Assembly: GCF_024713945.1 (NCBI RefSeq)
Contig: NC_134677.1
Location: forward strand, 8,950,001-9,014,000
Length of the DNA: 64,000 nucleotides
Direction: 5' to 3'
Source of the DNA: Dermatophagoides farinae
Taxonomy: Eukaryota > Arthropoda > Arachnida > Sarcoptiformes > Pyroglyphidae
The notes under the pieces were generated by a model that searched no databases, had not been told where the DNA came from, and saw only the letters and a list, made by a program, of their open reading frames with translations. The position numbers were made by a program, and so were the translations under genes. Shown in pieces: positions 39,801 through 52,700 of this stretch (position 1 is its first letter; the number at the start of each line of letters is the position of its first letter).

Positions 39801-40366
39801 TCAACAACAAATGAAAGCAAGCAAGAAAAAATTGCCGATTTCGTAATGTAAAGAATTTCATAATCATACCTTTATCATCGTTATTATTATTGTACGTATC
39901 GATTATTAATGATGATGATTCAGTAGTAGTTGGATGATTGAAAAAGGAATCTTTTTTCTATTTATTATTATGATAATTTTAAATTTAAAAAAAAATTAGA
40001 TTCGATATAAGTAAAGAAATTGAATAGTAAATGATTGATAATTCAATGTTATTTATTATTCATCAAATTTTCAGTATTAATAATACTTACAGGATATTGA
40101 ATTGTTTCATCATCCGGTTTCAATGTTGTTATTTGCTGTGTTGGCGTTGTTTGTTGTTGTTGTTGTGAATATAAACTATTGAAATTCTCTGTCAATATAA
40201 ATGATGGATGTTGTTGTTGATTGAATGAAATTGGTTGATGATTCGATGAATAATGATGATGCTGATGATTTTCAATTTGTTGTTGTTGTTGACATAATCC
40301 GGGTTCAATTTGTAAATATAAAAATGTTACTAAGAGTCTTGCTGTAAATGTCAATAATTTTGCCAT
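30820..40366 (-). CDS. Very large secreted protein with twelve CUB domains
   Basis: Ten exons, by splice signals and phase: 40091-40366, 39870-39957, 37657-38068, 36459-37582, 33796-36381, 32167-33729, 31953-32090, 31573-31857, 31397-31500 and 30820-31317. Every junction keeps the frame, giving 2,357 residues. The protein begins with a signal peptide (MAKLLTFTARLLVTFLYLQI). A Gln/His-rich stretch is followed by twelve CUB domains with the pattern C..F.I.SP.YP..Y....C.Y.I, VC.L...F..FD...., C..DYL.I.....CG and GF.....Q..C. His-, Gln- and Pro-rich linkers separate the later domains, and the C-terminal ~150 residues are Met/Thr/Ser-rich. No EGF, LDL-A, protease or membrane segment is seen, so it is neither tolloid nor cubilin in layout. 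CUB domains usually mediate protein-protein or carbohydrate contacts outside the cell, so a matrix or cuticle scaffold role is inferred. It is convergent with the CBM14 gene. I do not recognise a named orthologue. Confidence 0.88.
33730..33795 (-). other. In-frame 66-bp intron within CUB domain 9
   Basis: On the minus strand the GTAAGT donor (after TACATCTA) and a TTTTTTCGCATTCAG acceptor bracket 66 bp with no stop. The long open frame therefore runs straight through it. The 22 residues it would encode are Phe/Ile-rich and interrupt the CUB pattern. Splicing restores RYTSKEIPFLQEK. Confidence 0.75.
38069..39869 (-). other. Intron 2 of the multi-CUB gene
   Basis: At 1.8 kb this is unusually long for this gene. 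It holds a GCATGCATGCATGCAT run (about 38814-38828), CA runs near 39250, and a GAT run at 39652-39676. I see no exon or RNA gene in it. Confidence 0.6.
39652..39676. repeat. (GAT)n trinucleotide repeat
   Basis: About eight GAT units in the intron of the multi-CUB gene, one of many GAT/ATC tracts here. Confidence 0.85.
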
Positions 40367-42276
40367 CTTAGTGTTTTAGAGATTTTATTATTATTTTTCA
40401 TAGAGAAATAAATAGAGAAAAAAAATCAATCAATTCACATTATGAAATGGGCGATAATTTTCAGTGTATATTTTTTTTTGAAGAAAAATTTAAAATTTTA
40501 CACAAAAAAATACTTGTTGTAATGATGACGATGAATGGAATGGATGACCATTACTAACGACGAATTAAAATTTTTTTTTAAAAAAATGTCTATGATTATT
40601 GTATGCCACGAGCTAACTCACGCGAGACCAACAATAAATAATGATTATGATGACCACCAAACACCATTGGCGAATGATAATAATGGTGATGAATCTTTAA
40701 AAAAAAAAATTAAAACAGTAAGTGAAAGTAAAGTAAAAGCGACGACGACGGCAACAACAACAACAAAAAATGGCCATCAAACACGTTGAGAAAAGATGAT
40801 ATCAGAAAAAAAGAACTAAAAAAAACGACATTCATTGTTTTGTTCATTGGAATAATAATAATAATGTCCCAACAACATTCAGACACTTTCTCTCGTTCAA
40901 AAATTTCTTCTCTCATCCTTTTTTTTGTTATTACAATTGTGTCAACTCTCTTCTGCCCATGTGTGTATTTGATTCTTTTTTTCAATTCTTTTCTATTGTC
41001 TCATTCATTATCAGATTTTGAATGATTTTTTTTGTTGTTGTTGTTGTTGTCAATGAATAATCATCACCAATCGATGAGAATCAACAAAAAACAAAAAAAA
41101 AAATTATCGTGTCATATGTTGCTCATTGTGTTTGTGTGTGAATTTTATTGTTTTCACGCCCAAAAGGTCGACGAAAAAATTCATTGTCAACAACATTAAT
41201 CATAATTATCATATATGACAAATAATCTTTTTTTTAAAGAAAAAAAATGACTTTGGATTAAGGTTAAATTATAATAAAAACACATACATACATGTGATTG
41301 AATATGCTGACATTTGTTTCGTTCTTTGTATATGACAACCCAATTGTTTATGTGGTGACAAATCAGATTTTCCTGCATATATGCATTCAATTCACCACAG
41401 AAACAAAATAACTGAAAAAAATGGATTCTATTTAGTTTTTAGGGACAAATGTGTGTGTGTTTAAATGTTAAAAGGACTCAACTCAATTTACATAATATTA
41501 GAATTATAATTGTAATTTTAAATTCAAAAAAAAAACTACTTGAACTTCGTAAACAGACAACGATGATGAACTTTTTATCATATCACACATATATAAATAC
41601 TAAGGACAGAAAAAAATTCAAATTTTGAAAAATTTCATAAAAGAAATTCTCATTGGATTCCCAAAAATGGTCATTCCAGCATCCGGTGATGATGATACCT
41701 ACCTTTTGATTGTTGGTATTTCAATTTTTTTTACATCATTCATTCATTGTGAATGAGAAATAGAGGCAGATATTTCATCAACCGAAACGAAGTAAAATCA
41801 TTTAAAAAAAGGTATTACAAACACACACACGCATACACACATCATTGTTCATAGGTAATTTTTATTCTTTTTCAAATAATAAAAAAGATTTATAACTCCA
41901 CTGACCACCAATTGTGGATGATAATTTTCATCATTCAAAATTTTTAAAAAAATGCTTCAGGTCAAAAGTGATAATCTAATGTCCACACGCACACACATAC
42001 ACACAAACAAACAATTGTCATTAGATTTATGGATTCAATTTGTTTTGTTTTGTTTTGTTTTTTTTTCAAAAAATTCAATATTTATTATTTTTCCACTTAC
42101 ACAATGAGATAAGATCACAAGGAAAAAAAACAATAATCTGAAAAGCATGTCATCATAAAACAATGAATTTATGAGAAATATTACAACATTTGAAATTATG
42201 AAATGAAGCTTTTTTTTTTGATCACAAGACATATATCCATACGAAGAAAATAGTTTCCGATAAATAGATTCCATGA
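40367..42276. other. Intergenic region upstream of the multi-CUB gene
   Basis: This contains the multi-CUB promoter just above 40366 and the 3' UTR of the RPP14-like gene just below 42277. Open frames are short and low in complexity. A CA run lies near 41820. I see no gene. Confidence 0.6.
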
Positions 42277-43116
42277 TTATGATGACGAAATTGATTCACA
42301 TTCATCGAGCACTGTGACCAAATTATCTTCAATAGAATCGGATACAACAATGGATGCTAAACAATGTGATGTCTATATTGTGGAATGATTCAATTTTAAA
42401 ATGAAATGAATAATTTAAAGAAAATTATTATTATTATATATTACAGACCTTGTGGATTATAAATTGACAACGTGAATCTTTCCATTCGTTCAACAATGAA
42501 AGACATAGATGAAATTTTACATAGTCTCTGTTGGAAAATAATTGAAGAAAAGAAAAAAAAATAAACATAAAAATGCTAATTAGACATGATTCGTGTTTGA
42601 TTTTTTTCTCTAAAATAGAAAATAAATTGAGATTCACGAAATGAGAAAAAAAGAAAAGAAAATCACAATAAAATTGAATTGACGAAAGCAAACAAATCTA
42701 CATTGCTTAAAATGATGAATGAGGATCGAATTATATTTTTGGCACAAACGGAAAAAAATTCAATTTATTTTCAATTGATATTTGTTGGCAAAAATTTATT
42801 TCTCTTTTCTCACCTTGCCAATAGACGTATTAATGCACGACAATCGTTGTTACGATACTTGAGAATATCAAATTGGATTTTCGAACCAATTTCGCCTAAA
42901 AGTGAATCGATAGCATTCATAATTATCAATTTAAATTCTCGAACTTCGATCACGGTAGCTTGTTTGATCGTAAAACATCTGAAAATTGGAAAAAAAATGT
43001 TTGTTTTTGTTGACAATTTGAAAATATAGACAGAATAAAAACACTTACAGCTCGATATCAAGATAGACGAATTTATTTTCAAATGTTCGTATTGAACGAA
43101 ATTTTTGTGATGACAT
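42277..43116 (-). CDS. RPP14: RNase P/MRP protein subunit, Rpp14/Pop5 family
   Basis: This is a small protein subunit of nuclear RNase P, which matures tRNA 5' ends, and probably of RNase MRP. Four exons are 43049-43116, 42814-42978, 42449-42527 and 42277-42372, with all phases consistent, giving 135 residues. It starts MSSQKFRSIRTFENKFVYLD. The core EFKLIIMNAIDSLLGEIGSK, then IQFDILKYRNNDCRALIRLL, DYVKFHLCLSLLNEWKDSRC and QFIIHK follows human Rpp14 (ISAVKDLFGEV, LPLDILTY, LSAILRICSSGLVKLWSSLT, KCAFRVIQV) in order and spacing. The third donor is weak (AAG|GTCTGT). If it is not used, the protein would stop a few residues later. The last exon (LASIVVSDSIEDNLVTVLDE) is therefore less certain than the first three. 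Pop5 is the main alternative. The length and the lack of the long Pop5 C-terminus favour Rpp14. Confidence 0.8.
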
Positions 43117-43995
43117 TTTTAAAAAGGGAATTCTGAAAATTTTTAAATCTTGAATTTGTTTTCCAATTCGAGAATCATGTGACATGATTTATTGGCACTG
43201 TTCATATACAATGTAATTTTTTTCTGAAATTCTTGAAATTGTTCCATTTTTAGAATGAAGAAAAAAATAATGATCATTAAGGATCTATTTTTGGGACAAC
43301 AACAATAACAACAAAAAAAATCAATATGATCCGTTTATTCGAACGATGCGTGATTGGATTACATTTCATATTCCGGATCGTTATTTTCCAACGAACAAGC
43401 AGAGATATTGATCATTTTCTTGACATTTAAACAAATCTGATTGAAAGATTATTAGACACACAAACACATAAGCGGATTCAAGATAAATTCTATTGCATTC
43501 ATCCAAAGATAGAATTTTTTTTCAATTTAATTATCATAATGCAATCATTCCAATGATGAACGAATGTGAATTGAAATATGAATTGATTGATTGATTGATT
43601 GGAATAGGAATTGAATTGAAAAAATGGGAAATTTTTAAGAAAATTAAAAAAAAAAATTCTTTTTACTCAAAAAAAATCCATTTTAATTTCGGCTTTTGCA
43701 TAAGATCATCATCCATATTTTATAAATCATAATTAATCGACCAGTATTAGTTTGTATGGGTGTGGTAAACAATTGTGGAAAATATTTTCATTCAGTATTG
43801 TGGATCTGGAGAATTTGATGATCAAAATCAAAATCAAAATAAAAAGAAAAAAATGTGATTTTGGAATTCAATGTGATCAATATCATCATCAGGAGTGCAC
43901 AATGAGTATATATAAAAAAAAACAAAATAAATAAAAAAAAGAATCAATTTCTGGGTGCCAATGGATAATCCCATTAATGACAAAAAATAATGATG

Positions 43996-44019
43996 ATTAT
44001 CAATTATTAAATTGATAAT
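43996..44019. repeat. 10-bp perfect inverted repeat with 4-nt loop
   Basis: ATTATCAATT and AATTGATAAT flank ATTA. It is short and AT-only apart from the C/G pair, so chance is possible in this composition. Confidence 0.5.
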
Positions 44020-45000
44020 TAGGAGAAAAATGAAATGAAATGAATGTGAATAAAATTATTTTACAACCACAATACTGTGAAAACTAAACAAAAATTCATC
44101 TTTTGATCTTCAGTTGATTGATTGATATTTACAAAATTTGTGTGTGTGTGTGTGTTTGTGCAAGAAAAAAAACAAAACAAAACAAAAGAATTGAAAATAT
44201 CAAAATATCAATATTATTCACAAAATGACATTATTCCAGCGTATTTATTATGTATACATACAACATTTATATAAATAAAAAAAAAGAGAGAAATTTCATT
44301 CCGGTGTCAATGATTATAATTTTGAAAATGATGAAAAGAACGAAATCTGATCAAAAATTAACAAAAAAAAAAATAAAAATTGAATTATCTTTCATTCAGT
44401 GTGTCTGTGTTTATGTGATCATTGTACAGAATTTATTGTGAAGAGAGAAAGAAAGAAATTGATGAAAGAATTCAAAGAATTTCATTGTCTTTTAAGAATT
44501 TTCAATTTTCACATTCATGTGTTTTGTGCAATTTTAAAATCTTCTTTTTTTTCAAGTGGCAATGACTTGAAATTGAATAGTTTCCGTTTTTCGTTGTTGT
44601 TGTTGTTGTTGTTGTTGTCGTTGTTGTTGTTGGAAACGAAAAATAAAAAGATCAAAATCTTTTAGAAATGTAGCCAAAATGAAAGAGAGAGCGAGTGAGA
44701 TGTTGGAATTGGATTTCCGTGCATTTAAATGTGTGTGTATATAGGTGTTACTGATTTTCATTTCAAGTGAAAAAAAAATCTTGTCATCTAAAATAACAAT
44801 CGTTGATTCATTTTATCCACAAAAACTGACCAAAAAGAGAGAGAAAAAGCGGAGAAACGGATCGACAAAGACCAGATTTCTTTTTGGCTGACTTTTTTCC
44901 ATTACTTATTTGTTCCGTTTTTACATCTGGTAGTTTTGAGTGGTGTTGAAATAATGAACAAACAAAAAGAAAAATTGAATCTAGACACAAATATCACAAT

Positions 45001-45031
<31 letters not shown>

Positions 45032-45331
45032 GGTGGCCGAAATGTTGTGAATGTTTTTGTGTTTCCATTCCATATAATATCATTCATAGAATATATGGGT
45101 CAGCCATTCATTCAATTCAATTCATTTATTTTTGAAATAAAAATGAAAAAAAAACTTGAGTACAAAGAATACATCACAGGCAGAGACTTTCCTTTGTTCG
45201 TGGCCGAATCATAATGTCTTATGCTGTCATCATTTTTTTTTCTTGATTTGTTGAAAAAAAATTCTGAAAATTTTTCTTCGACATTTTGACATTTTTTTTC
45301 CACCAAAAACAACAAATACAATTATAACAAA

Positions 45332-45332
45332 C

Positions 45333-45363
<31 letters not shown>
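45332..45363. repeat. (GAT)10 trinucleotide repeat
   Basis: One of the longest pure GAT runs in the window, in non-coding DNA. Confidence 0.9.
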
Positions 45364-47149
45364 GGCTCATTCACATGTTGGATGTTAGAAGTTTAGAAAT
45401 CAATTCGCTTTTCATTTATCATTATTCTTGATTTCATTCATTTTTTATCGTCAATGTGTGTAGAGAGAATGAAAATTCCATCCAGACACATACACACACA
45501 CACACACACACAGAATTATATTATTATAAGAATCGATTTCTTTATAAGAATTGCCATCATCATAAATTATTTTGTTTTTTTTTCTGTTGAATTTTGCTTT
45601 ACAATGCAATGCTGGTGATAATGATGATGCGAGGAAATGAGCTGAATGAATAAAAATGTGTCAAACGATAAGAAAGAAGAAAAAAATGAAGAGATTAATC
45701 TACAGAAAACGACTATCGAATCCATTCGATAATATCGATATTGGTTTTTTTCTTGCTATTTTGTGTGATTATTTTGATGCAAAAATATTCAACAAAAATG
45801 TTTATGGTGATGGTGATGAGGAATTTTTTTTTTCTTCTTCTCTTTTTGTTCTTCATAATTTTTTTCGTTTATTTGCTTCTTGTTTTTTTTCTTCTTCTTC
45901 AAGATGATGATGATGATGATGATGGATGACAATTGGATGTTGAAGGCGTTGATTGTAATGAACACGATTGATCTGTTTGATGTGTTTGTGTGTATGTTGA
46001 GCCAGTCAAAATGGAAAGAAAAAAACCATTACCAAACCATCGATTAACCATATTCGATTAATAAGAATGATGACGATGACAGGATCACATGAAATAGAAA
46101 AGAAAAAAAAACAAATAAAGAATCGATTAATATGGTTGTTTCTTTTGATCTTGTGATATTTTTGTTTTCTTTCTCTCTCTCTCTCTCTGTCTCTTTTGGC
46201 CTAAATTCGATATGCATTCATTTAAGGGTTTTGTTATTTTCGAAACGAGCATGTAATTAGTCAACCACCACCAACAACAACAGCGACAAAAATGAATGAC
46301 AATAACATTTCTGAGACACAAAATATTCAGTTTTTTTTGTTTACTTTCACTTTTCAATGTTTTTTTTTCAGTTTGTTTGCTGATGAAAATGATAATTGGA
46401 TGGTACCCATTTATATATCAAATAAAATCATTGAGCCAAAATGATTTAAACACAAGCCAGAAACATACACATACACCACATATACAATTCCATTTACTCT
46501 TTTTTTTTTTTTTGGTTAAATATTTGTCACACACATATATAAACATTTTGACATTATGTCATATTCGATTTGGACATATACAATTACAAACACCACCACC
46601 ACCACCACTACTACTACTATCATCAACCATTGACCATTAACAAACAAACAAACAGATCACAAGATCAAACAAACAGAAACAATAATAATTTTTTTTTTGG
46701 ATAAGAAATGACCATCAACCATCAATCAAAAAAAAAACTCAAGTTTAATTCTTTCTTTCTTTGTTTTTTTTTATTGGATGAATTTGAGACATTATATGGC
46801 ATCTGGTTTTTTTCCAAACAAGCACTGGTGATCGTTCATTCATTCATTCTTTTTTTCTTATTGTCGAAAGAGATAAAACAAACAATTTGTAACTTGGCAT
46901 ATGTGAAAACATCTAAATCGTTCGAGAAAAGAAAGAAAACAATTTTTTATAAATTCAAAACAAGACTGGAATTGAAAATTTGACAATTCAACCATGACCA
47001 CATATACATATAAAGATTCATTTTATCATACACATTCATATACATAACATAAATCAATAAATCAATTTCAAACCTAATTTATCGGACAAAAAGATTCCAA
47101 ACATGCAAAATTGCCCATTGGCCATTGAAGTAAAAAAAATGAATTCAAT

Positions 47150-47893
47150 TTAATTCTTAACAAATTTACCTTTTACTAGTTTGACAATATAACGATTTTT
47201 ATATTTTTCTAACATACAAGGTATGTGTAATACAATACTAAAGCAAGTATTTGGAATGTTGTATAGTAAAAGTAAAACAGCAAAGAAAATACCGAAAATA
47301 AAAACCGAGAATTTCGGTATGCAATAAGATCGAGATTGTACATGTTTTTTCACTATACAGAATCCATTCCATTGGGAGTATGGAAACAGACACCAAAAAA
47401 AAAAAAAAATAACGGAAAAAAATCTTTATATTCAGTAACGAACGATTTGAATTGAATTCCAGATGTCGCTACACACATAGAGTGGTTTTTTAGCCTATAA
47501 TAATTAACCAATCAAATTGACAAGTGTTGTAAAAATTGAGTCAAAATCGATAAGCAACACTCGTGTGTGTATACAACTACTATTTAAGCTGATCAAATTA
47601 AGCATAATTGATTGATGATATGATATAGATGGAAATAAAAACGTTACTGATAAAAATATATTGGTTATTTTTTTCACGAAGAAATGATTCAAAAAGGAAA
47701 ACATCTTATATCGATTCACAAACAAAATTGTTGACAAAATTAATAGATCAATAATGATGAATGATCCAGTCATCCTTAAATCATTACCTAGGTATGGTGA
47801 GATAGTGATCAAGGTTTCCATATCATCATCATCACCGGGATAAAAATAGCTTAGATTTTCATTTTGAATCCAAGGGAAAATGAAAAAAAGCAT
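47150..47893 (-). CDS. Possible membrane-protein gene, unrecognised
   Basis: Two adjacent minus-strand frames are longer and less repetitive than their surroundings. They can be joined by one intron (47353-47508, donor GTTAAT, acceptor CTGTATAG) in matching phase, giving 195 residues. The first part has hydrophobic stretches (SFIIIDLLILSTILFVNRY and ITNIFLSVTFLFPSI). The second has SVFIFGIFFAVLLLLYNI and ends KYKNRYIVKLVKGKFVKN. Several predicted membrane segments joined by short loops resemble a chemoreceptor fragment, but no family motif is visible. AT-rich DNA readily encodes Phe/Ile-rich frames, so this may not be a gene. The donor is weak, and upstream and downstream exons would probably be needed. 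Confidence 0.22.
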
Positions 47894-49155
47894 TCCGGTT
47901 TAATTAACCTATACTTCGTACACATTGCCATTCATTATTATTATTATTGCAGAATTAGGCATTTTTTTTAATGACCATCTTGAAATGATTTGTAACCAAG
48001 CTAGTAACGACAAGTTTGTTCCAGAATTTTTTTTTAATTTACAGAATCTTCTGCACAAAACAAATAGAAAAAAGAAATTTTCATTTCATTTATACGACCA
48101 TAATTGATTTGCTTTTTTTTGGTTATTACCAATGACTAATGATAAATTATTTTATGATAGATACGGAAACAAAAATTCAGGAATTAAAGAGAAAGAAAAA
48201 CCCGATTCCAGTCAATTGCGAATGAGACGTTTTTATGATAAAAAAATTTTTTTTTTTTTATTATTAGAGCAAAAATAAAACAAGACAATCACGGTAGATC
48301 GACAACAACAACAACGACGACGATGAATCATTATTATCATTCAAGATTCGATATATAAAAATAAAATGAACAATCATGATATTGTAAATTAAACTTTCGT
48401 CTCTCTATAAACTAAAGCCAAAACTTGACAAATCAATCTTGTGTGCGTGTGTAATAAACAGAATAATGATAATAATAATAATAAACGATACATACTTGGT
48501 TGATACTGAAAAGAATTTCATTCAAATAAACAAACAAACAAACAACAAAAAGTGAACATAATTTTGGATCAAATCAAGCACTTTGTTGTTATTGATCTTT
48601 AATGATAAACTTTTCACTTCTCTCTTGTTCAAATACATTCTATTGTTCAAGGGTTAAGAATTTCAACAATACTAATATATTCTAGCTATCGGAATATATT
48701 ATTATTGACATGCATTAAATTCTGAATTGAACAGCTGTTTTTTTTGGACAAATAAACAATCGGATAAACCAAAACAAAAAACAAAAAAAAAACGATTCAT
48801 GTTCGCTTTACTTTCAAGAGTTCAAAACAATAACAATCAGACAAAATCAGTCAAACAACAACAAACGAGACAAAATATTGAGCCACTCAAGTAAACTTGA
48901 CACACATAAAACTTTCGCCAAAAAAAAACTACTAATGGAAGCCAATTAATCAAATTATTATTATTATTATCATCACTTTTTAATGGTCTCATCATTTCTC
49001 AGGTGTTTTGTTTCCTGTTTACTACTACTGTTGTTACCGTATAATAATGATAAATAATGCTCATGTCAAAAAAAGGTGTGAAAAAACAAATATATAACAC
49101 AGCAGGAAATGTCTGTGTCTGTAAGTGTGTGTGTGTGTGCGTATGGGAAAAATTC
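47894..49155. other. Non-coding stretch downstream of PKI
   Basis: No gene is seen. It may contain the 3' part of the PKI gene. A second good acceptor (AAATTCTTTTCAG, near 48507) is also present, so the PKI 3' structure is not settled. Confidence 0.5.
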
Positions 49156-49722
49156 TCACCACATATATACCGCTAGAAAGAAAAAGAATAAACAAACAAT
49201 TTTCTTTGAAAGAAATGATTGAGAAATGACTTTTTTTTCATTATTCTATTCATATATTGTAGCATATTATAGCAGTATAATATAATTGAAATTGTTCTAA
49301 ATTTCTTTTTGTATTTGTGTTTGTGGGTTTTAATTTCAATTTGAAATTAGCTTATCTAGTTGTTATTTTGTTATTATTATTACTAATAAAAACAATGTGA
49401 AAGCAAACACTATGCATGAACAACTAAAAAAAAACAATCACGATAACTTACCGGATTCAAATGACAATGATGAAAGTTGATCGGGTAATTCAGCCGTTGT
49501 TAGATATGCAGAATTTTCATCCAATATATCGCCTAAAGCATTCCGTCTACCAGTACGACCAGTATTGAGAAATTCATCTACACCTACCACATGACGTGCA
49601 TCTATAGCAGTATTTGATGCCATTACATTAGTAGTATCACTTGATTCGGCTGTTGTTGTTGTTGTTGTTGTTGGATCAATCTTTATACCCGAAGTTGATG
49701 GCTGTTGTTGTGGATCACCCAT
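49156..49722 (-). CDS. PKI: cAMP-dependent protein kinase inhibitor (PKI)
   Basis: This is a small heat-stable inhibitor that binds the catalytic subunit of PKA as a pseudosubstrate and exports it from the nucleus. Exon 1 (49452-49722) encodes 90 residues from MGDPQQQPSTSG. The hallmark is GRTGRRNAL at residues 55-63, nearly identical to vertebrate PKI (GRTGRRNAI). It has the arginines that mimic the PKA site and Ala62 in place of the phosphorylated Ser, preceded by Phe51. Leucines at 79, 83 and 86 with Phe88 have exactly the spacing of the PKI nuclear-export signal (LxxxLxxLxI). A GTAAGT donor follows at phase 1. The terminal exon is uncertain. A strong acceptor (TTCTTTTTCTTTCTAG) would add 17 bp at 49156-49172, ending AVYMW-stop. 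All functional parts are already in exon 1. The long N-terminal Thr-rich stretch is unlike vertebrate PKI. Confidence 0.85.
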
Positions 49723-52700
49723 TCGTCGTTATTATTCGATTTTTCAACAATAACAACGATGATGATGATAATATTAATATTGATAATGATGATGACGATG
49801 GTAAGAGTGATGAAGATGGTGAAATGAATTCACTGATGATACTTGATAATGACATCGGATAAAATTGATTTTTTTTCTGCTTTTTATTCTTGCTATTGGT
49901 CAATTATGATTAATGGCGATGATTTCAAAAGATTATATTGTGCCCATCATTTTTTTTTGCTAGCAAAGAAACAATCCGAAAATAATGGAAATTAGTCAAC
50001 ATAGAATTAATCAGAATTTTAATCATTATTCTCATTATTTTTACAGAAATAGCGATCGCACATCATTACAATATGAACAACAATGGTAATCTTTTTTTCT
50101 TTGTTACACACTTGACAACAAAATTTTCGTAGTCATTCCATTTGACTTGTATTTGTTTTGATATGATAATCATGGAGTGACACATATATAAAATATATAG
50201 AGATAAAAAAAACCATTTTTTTGATGTTTATATATGATTAGGCAAAAAATAAATATCGGTTATCGGTTGTCAACAGCACAAACAAACAAACAAACACACA
50301 CACACACACACATTAACAACAAAATTGGAAAAAAACAAACAAAGAATTTCATCAAAATATAAAATCTCTAGAATAAATTGCGAATTTCAATAATCATCAT
50401 CATTATTCATAGAGAAGTGAATAACAAATTCATTCACATTCAGTGATGTTGTTGTTGTTATGAATCTCATTTACATAAATAAAAATGTGAAAAAAAAATT
50501 CTTTTTCCCAATAATAATTATATTTAAAACATATTATAATGAATCATTCACAGAGTCAAAGATGCACCATTTTCGTTTCCAAATTTGACTAAATAATGAG
50601 AAAAAAAAATTCAAAAGAAAAAAAACTGTCTACACAGCTTCTTGTTTGATGTATTAAAAAATGATGATGATGATGATGACGAATATTTTCCATTATTTAA
50701 CCAGAATCATCAATATCATCATCAAAATGCTTGAAAATTTCATTGTTTTGATTCATTTTCAATATATATGAAAATAGTGAATCATCATAATCATTATAAC
50801 AATAACAATTTCTTTCTATCACTCTCTCTCTCTCTATTGTATAACGTGCTTAATTCCATTCCAAGTATTACGTGTCCATAGACAAACATGATTCATAGAT
50901 GGATGGATGGATGGATGGGTACATTGAAATGCATTACGGTGAAGCAAACATTTTTGTTCAGCATACACTTATTTGCCAACATGTTTTCTAATTCTTTTTG
51001 CATCTAGATATTTTTCTACAAAATTAAAATCCATTCATTCATTCATTATTGTTGTATTCAAATCCATCAAAAAAAAGAAGAAAAAACTTTAATGTGGGAT
51101 AATATCAACGGAAGAAAAGAATGTTTCTAGATTTAATGTGATTACCGTGCGACAACAACGACAGCATTATCATTGTTTAAGATTAAATCATCTTGGCTTA
51201 TTTATTTTTTATTTTTTTTGCTCTCTAATGAGCAACTACCATTACAACATGTAGACATAAAAAGTAAACATTGAATATTTCATCACCATAATCATCATCA
51301 TCATATAATACGTCAAACACAAAATATTTAACAAGGAAAAATCCGTATTTTTTTCATACGTAAGTCATTACCATTACCATTACCATCATCATCATCATTG
51401 AGAATTGCCACTGTATTACACACCATCATCATTTCTCATAAATTCATTAATAAAGATCCGTTTATTTTTTGTAGAGAAAAAAAAGTTTAACAATTAAATA
51501 GTTACCTTTTATTTACAAAAAAAAAAATTAGACAGAAAATAGAAAAAAAGTTTCAGCACACATACAAAAAAAAATCAACAAACATGTTGTGCTAATAGGA
51601 AACGGAAACGCAATGTTCGTAGGATTTTGTTGAAGCCTAAAACAAAACAAAATTAAATCACCAAGCAAACCATGTGGTGGACGTGCAAATTTAATTGAGA
51701 AATTGAAAACACACAAAATGAGAAAAATGGAAATCAATCATCAACAACGTTGTTGCAACACCAGTGAAAAAATGAAAGAAAGAAACAAAAATGCAATCCA
51801 ATTCGAATCGAATATATGGACATATAAACGACGCTGATAACAGATTGATGAAGAAAAAAAAATTATTTCATTCTTTTTTGAATGACGTAGTTTTTGTTGT
51901 TTCATAATGATGATGATCATCATCATCATTCAACAGAAATGAAATCAATGAAAAAAAAACAATAATGATCATTATGATTGAAATTATTATTATTATTTGT
52001 ACACACAGACAATAATTGCAATTGGGAACAGAACAGAACAAAACAACACAACAAGAAAAATCAAATACCCCAGATCTGAATCGTGATTTGGAATATGATT
52101 TTTATGATGATGATGATGATGAAAAAATAAATTGATATAAAATCCAATGAAATAATCAAGCAAAATCATAAACATAAAACAAAACAAAACAAAAAAAGCT
52201 GATAATGAATGAATCATTCGAATTGAATTATGAATTGAAATTATCAAAATCAAATTTTTCAAGCTGCATGATTGATTTTTTTTTGTTTGAAAATAGATGC
52301 AAAAAAATAAAACTCACACACATACATGGATAAAAACAAAAATGATGAAACCATGATGATGATTCGTTGAGTTTTTTGTTATCAAATTTTGAAAATTATT
52401 TTTTTTCTGTTTTAAATTTTTAAGATGAAAATTTCACTAAATTTTAAATTTATATATTTGCATCATGTTCATCACGATCATCATATATATATAGATAGAT
52501 AGATAGTTTTCATATTTATCAATTTACGCGCTTTAGGTCGATATATACAACACACTTGAATATATTTATTATTATGATGATGATGATGATGATCAATGAT
52601 AAGAATTTCAACGACGACGATGACGACAGAGAGAAAAAGAAAAAACAAAAATACCGCCGAGTTATCCAAGCGTCTGTACAAAACACACACATAAGCAATG

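Larger units (their letters stand above)
43117..47149. other. Non-coding, microsatellite-rich stretch
   Basis: No gene is supported. It holds a 10-bp inverted repeat (43996-44019), GTT runs (44592-44632), GGT and GAT runs (45001-45034), a long GAT run (45332-45363) and a CA run (45486-45512). The region directly above 43116 should contain the RPP14 promoter. Confidence 0.6.
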
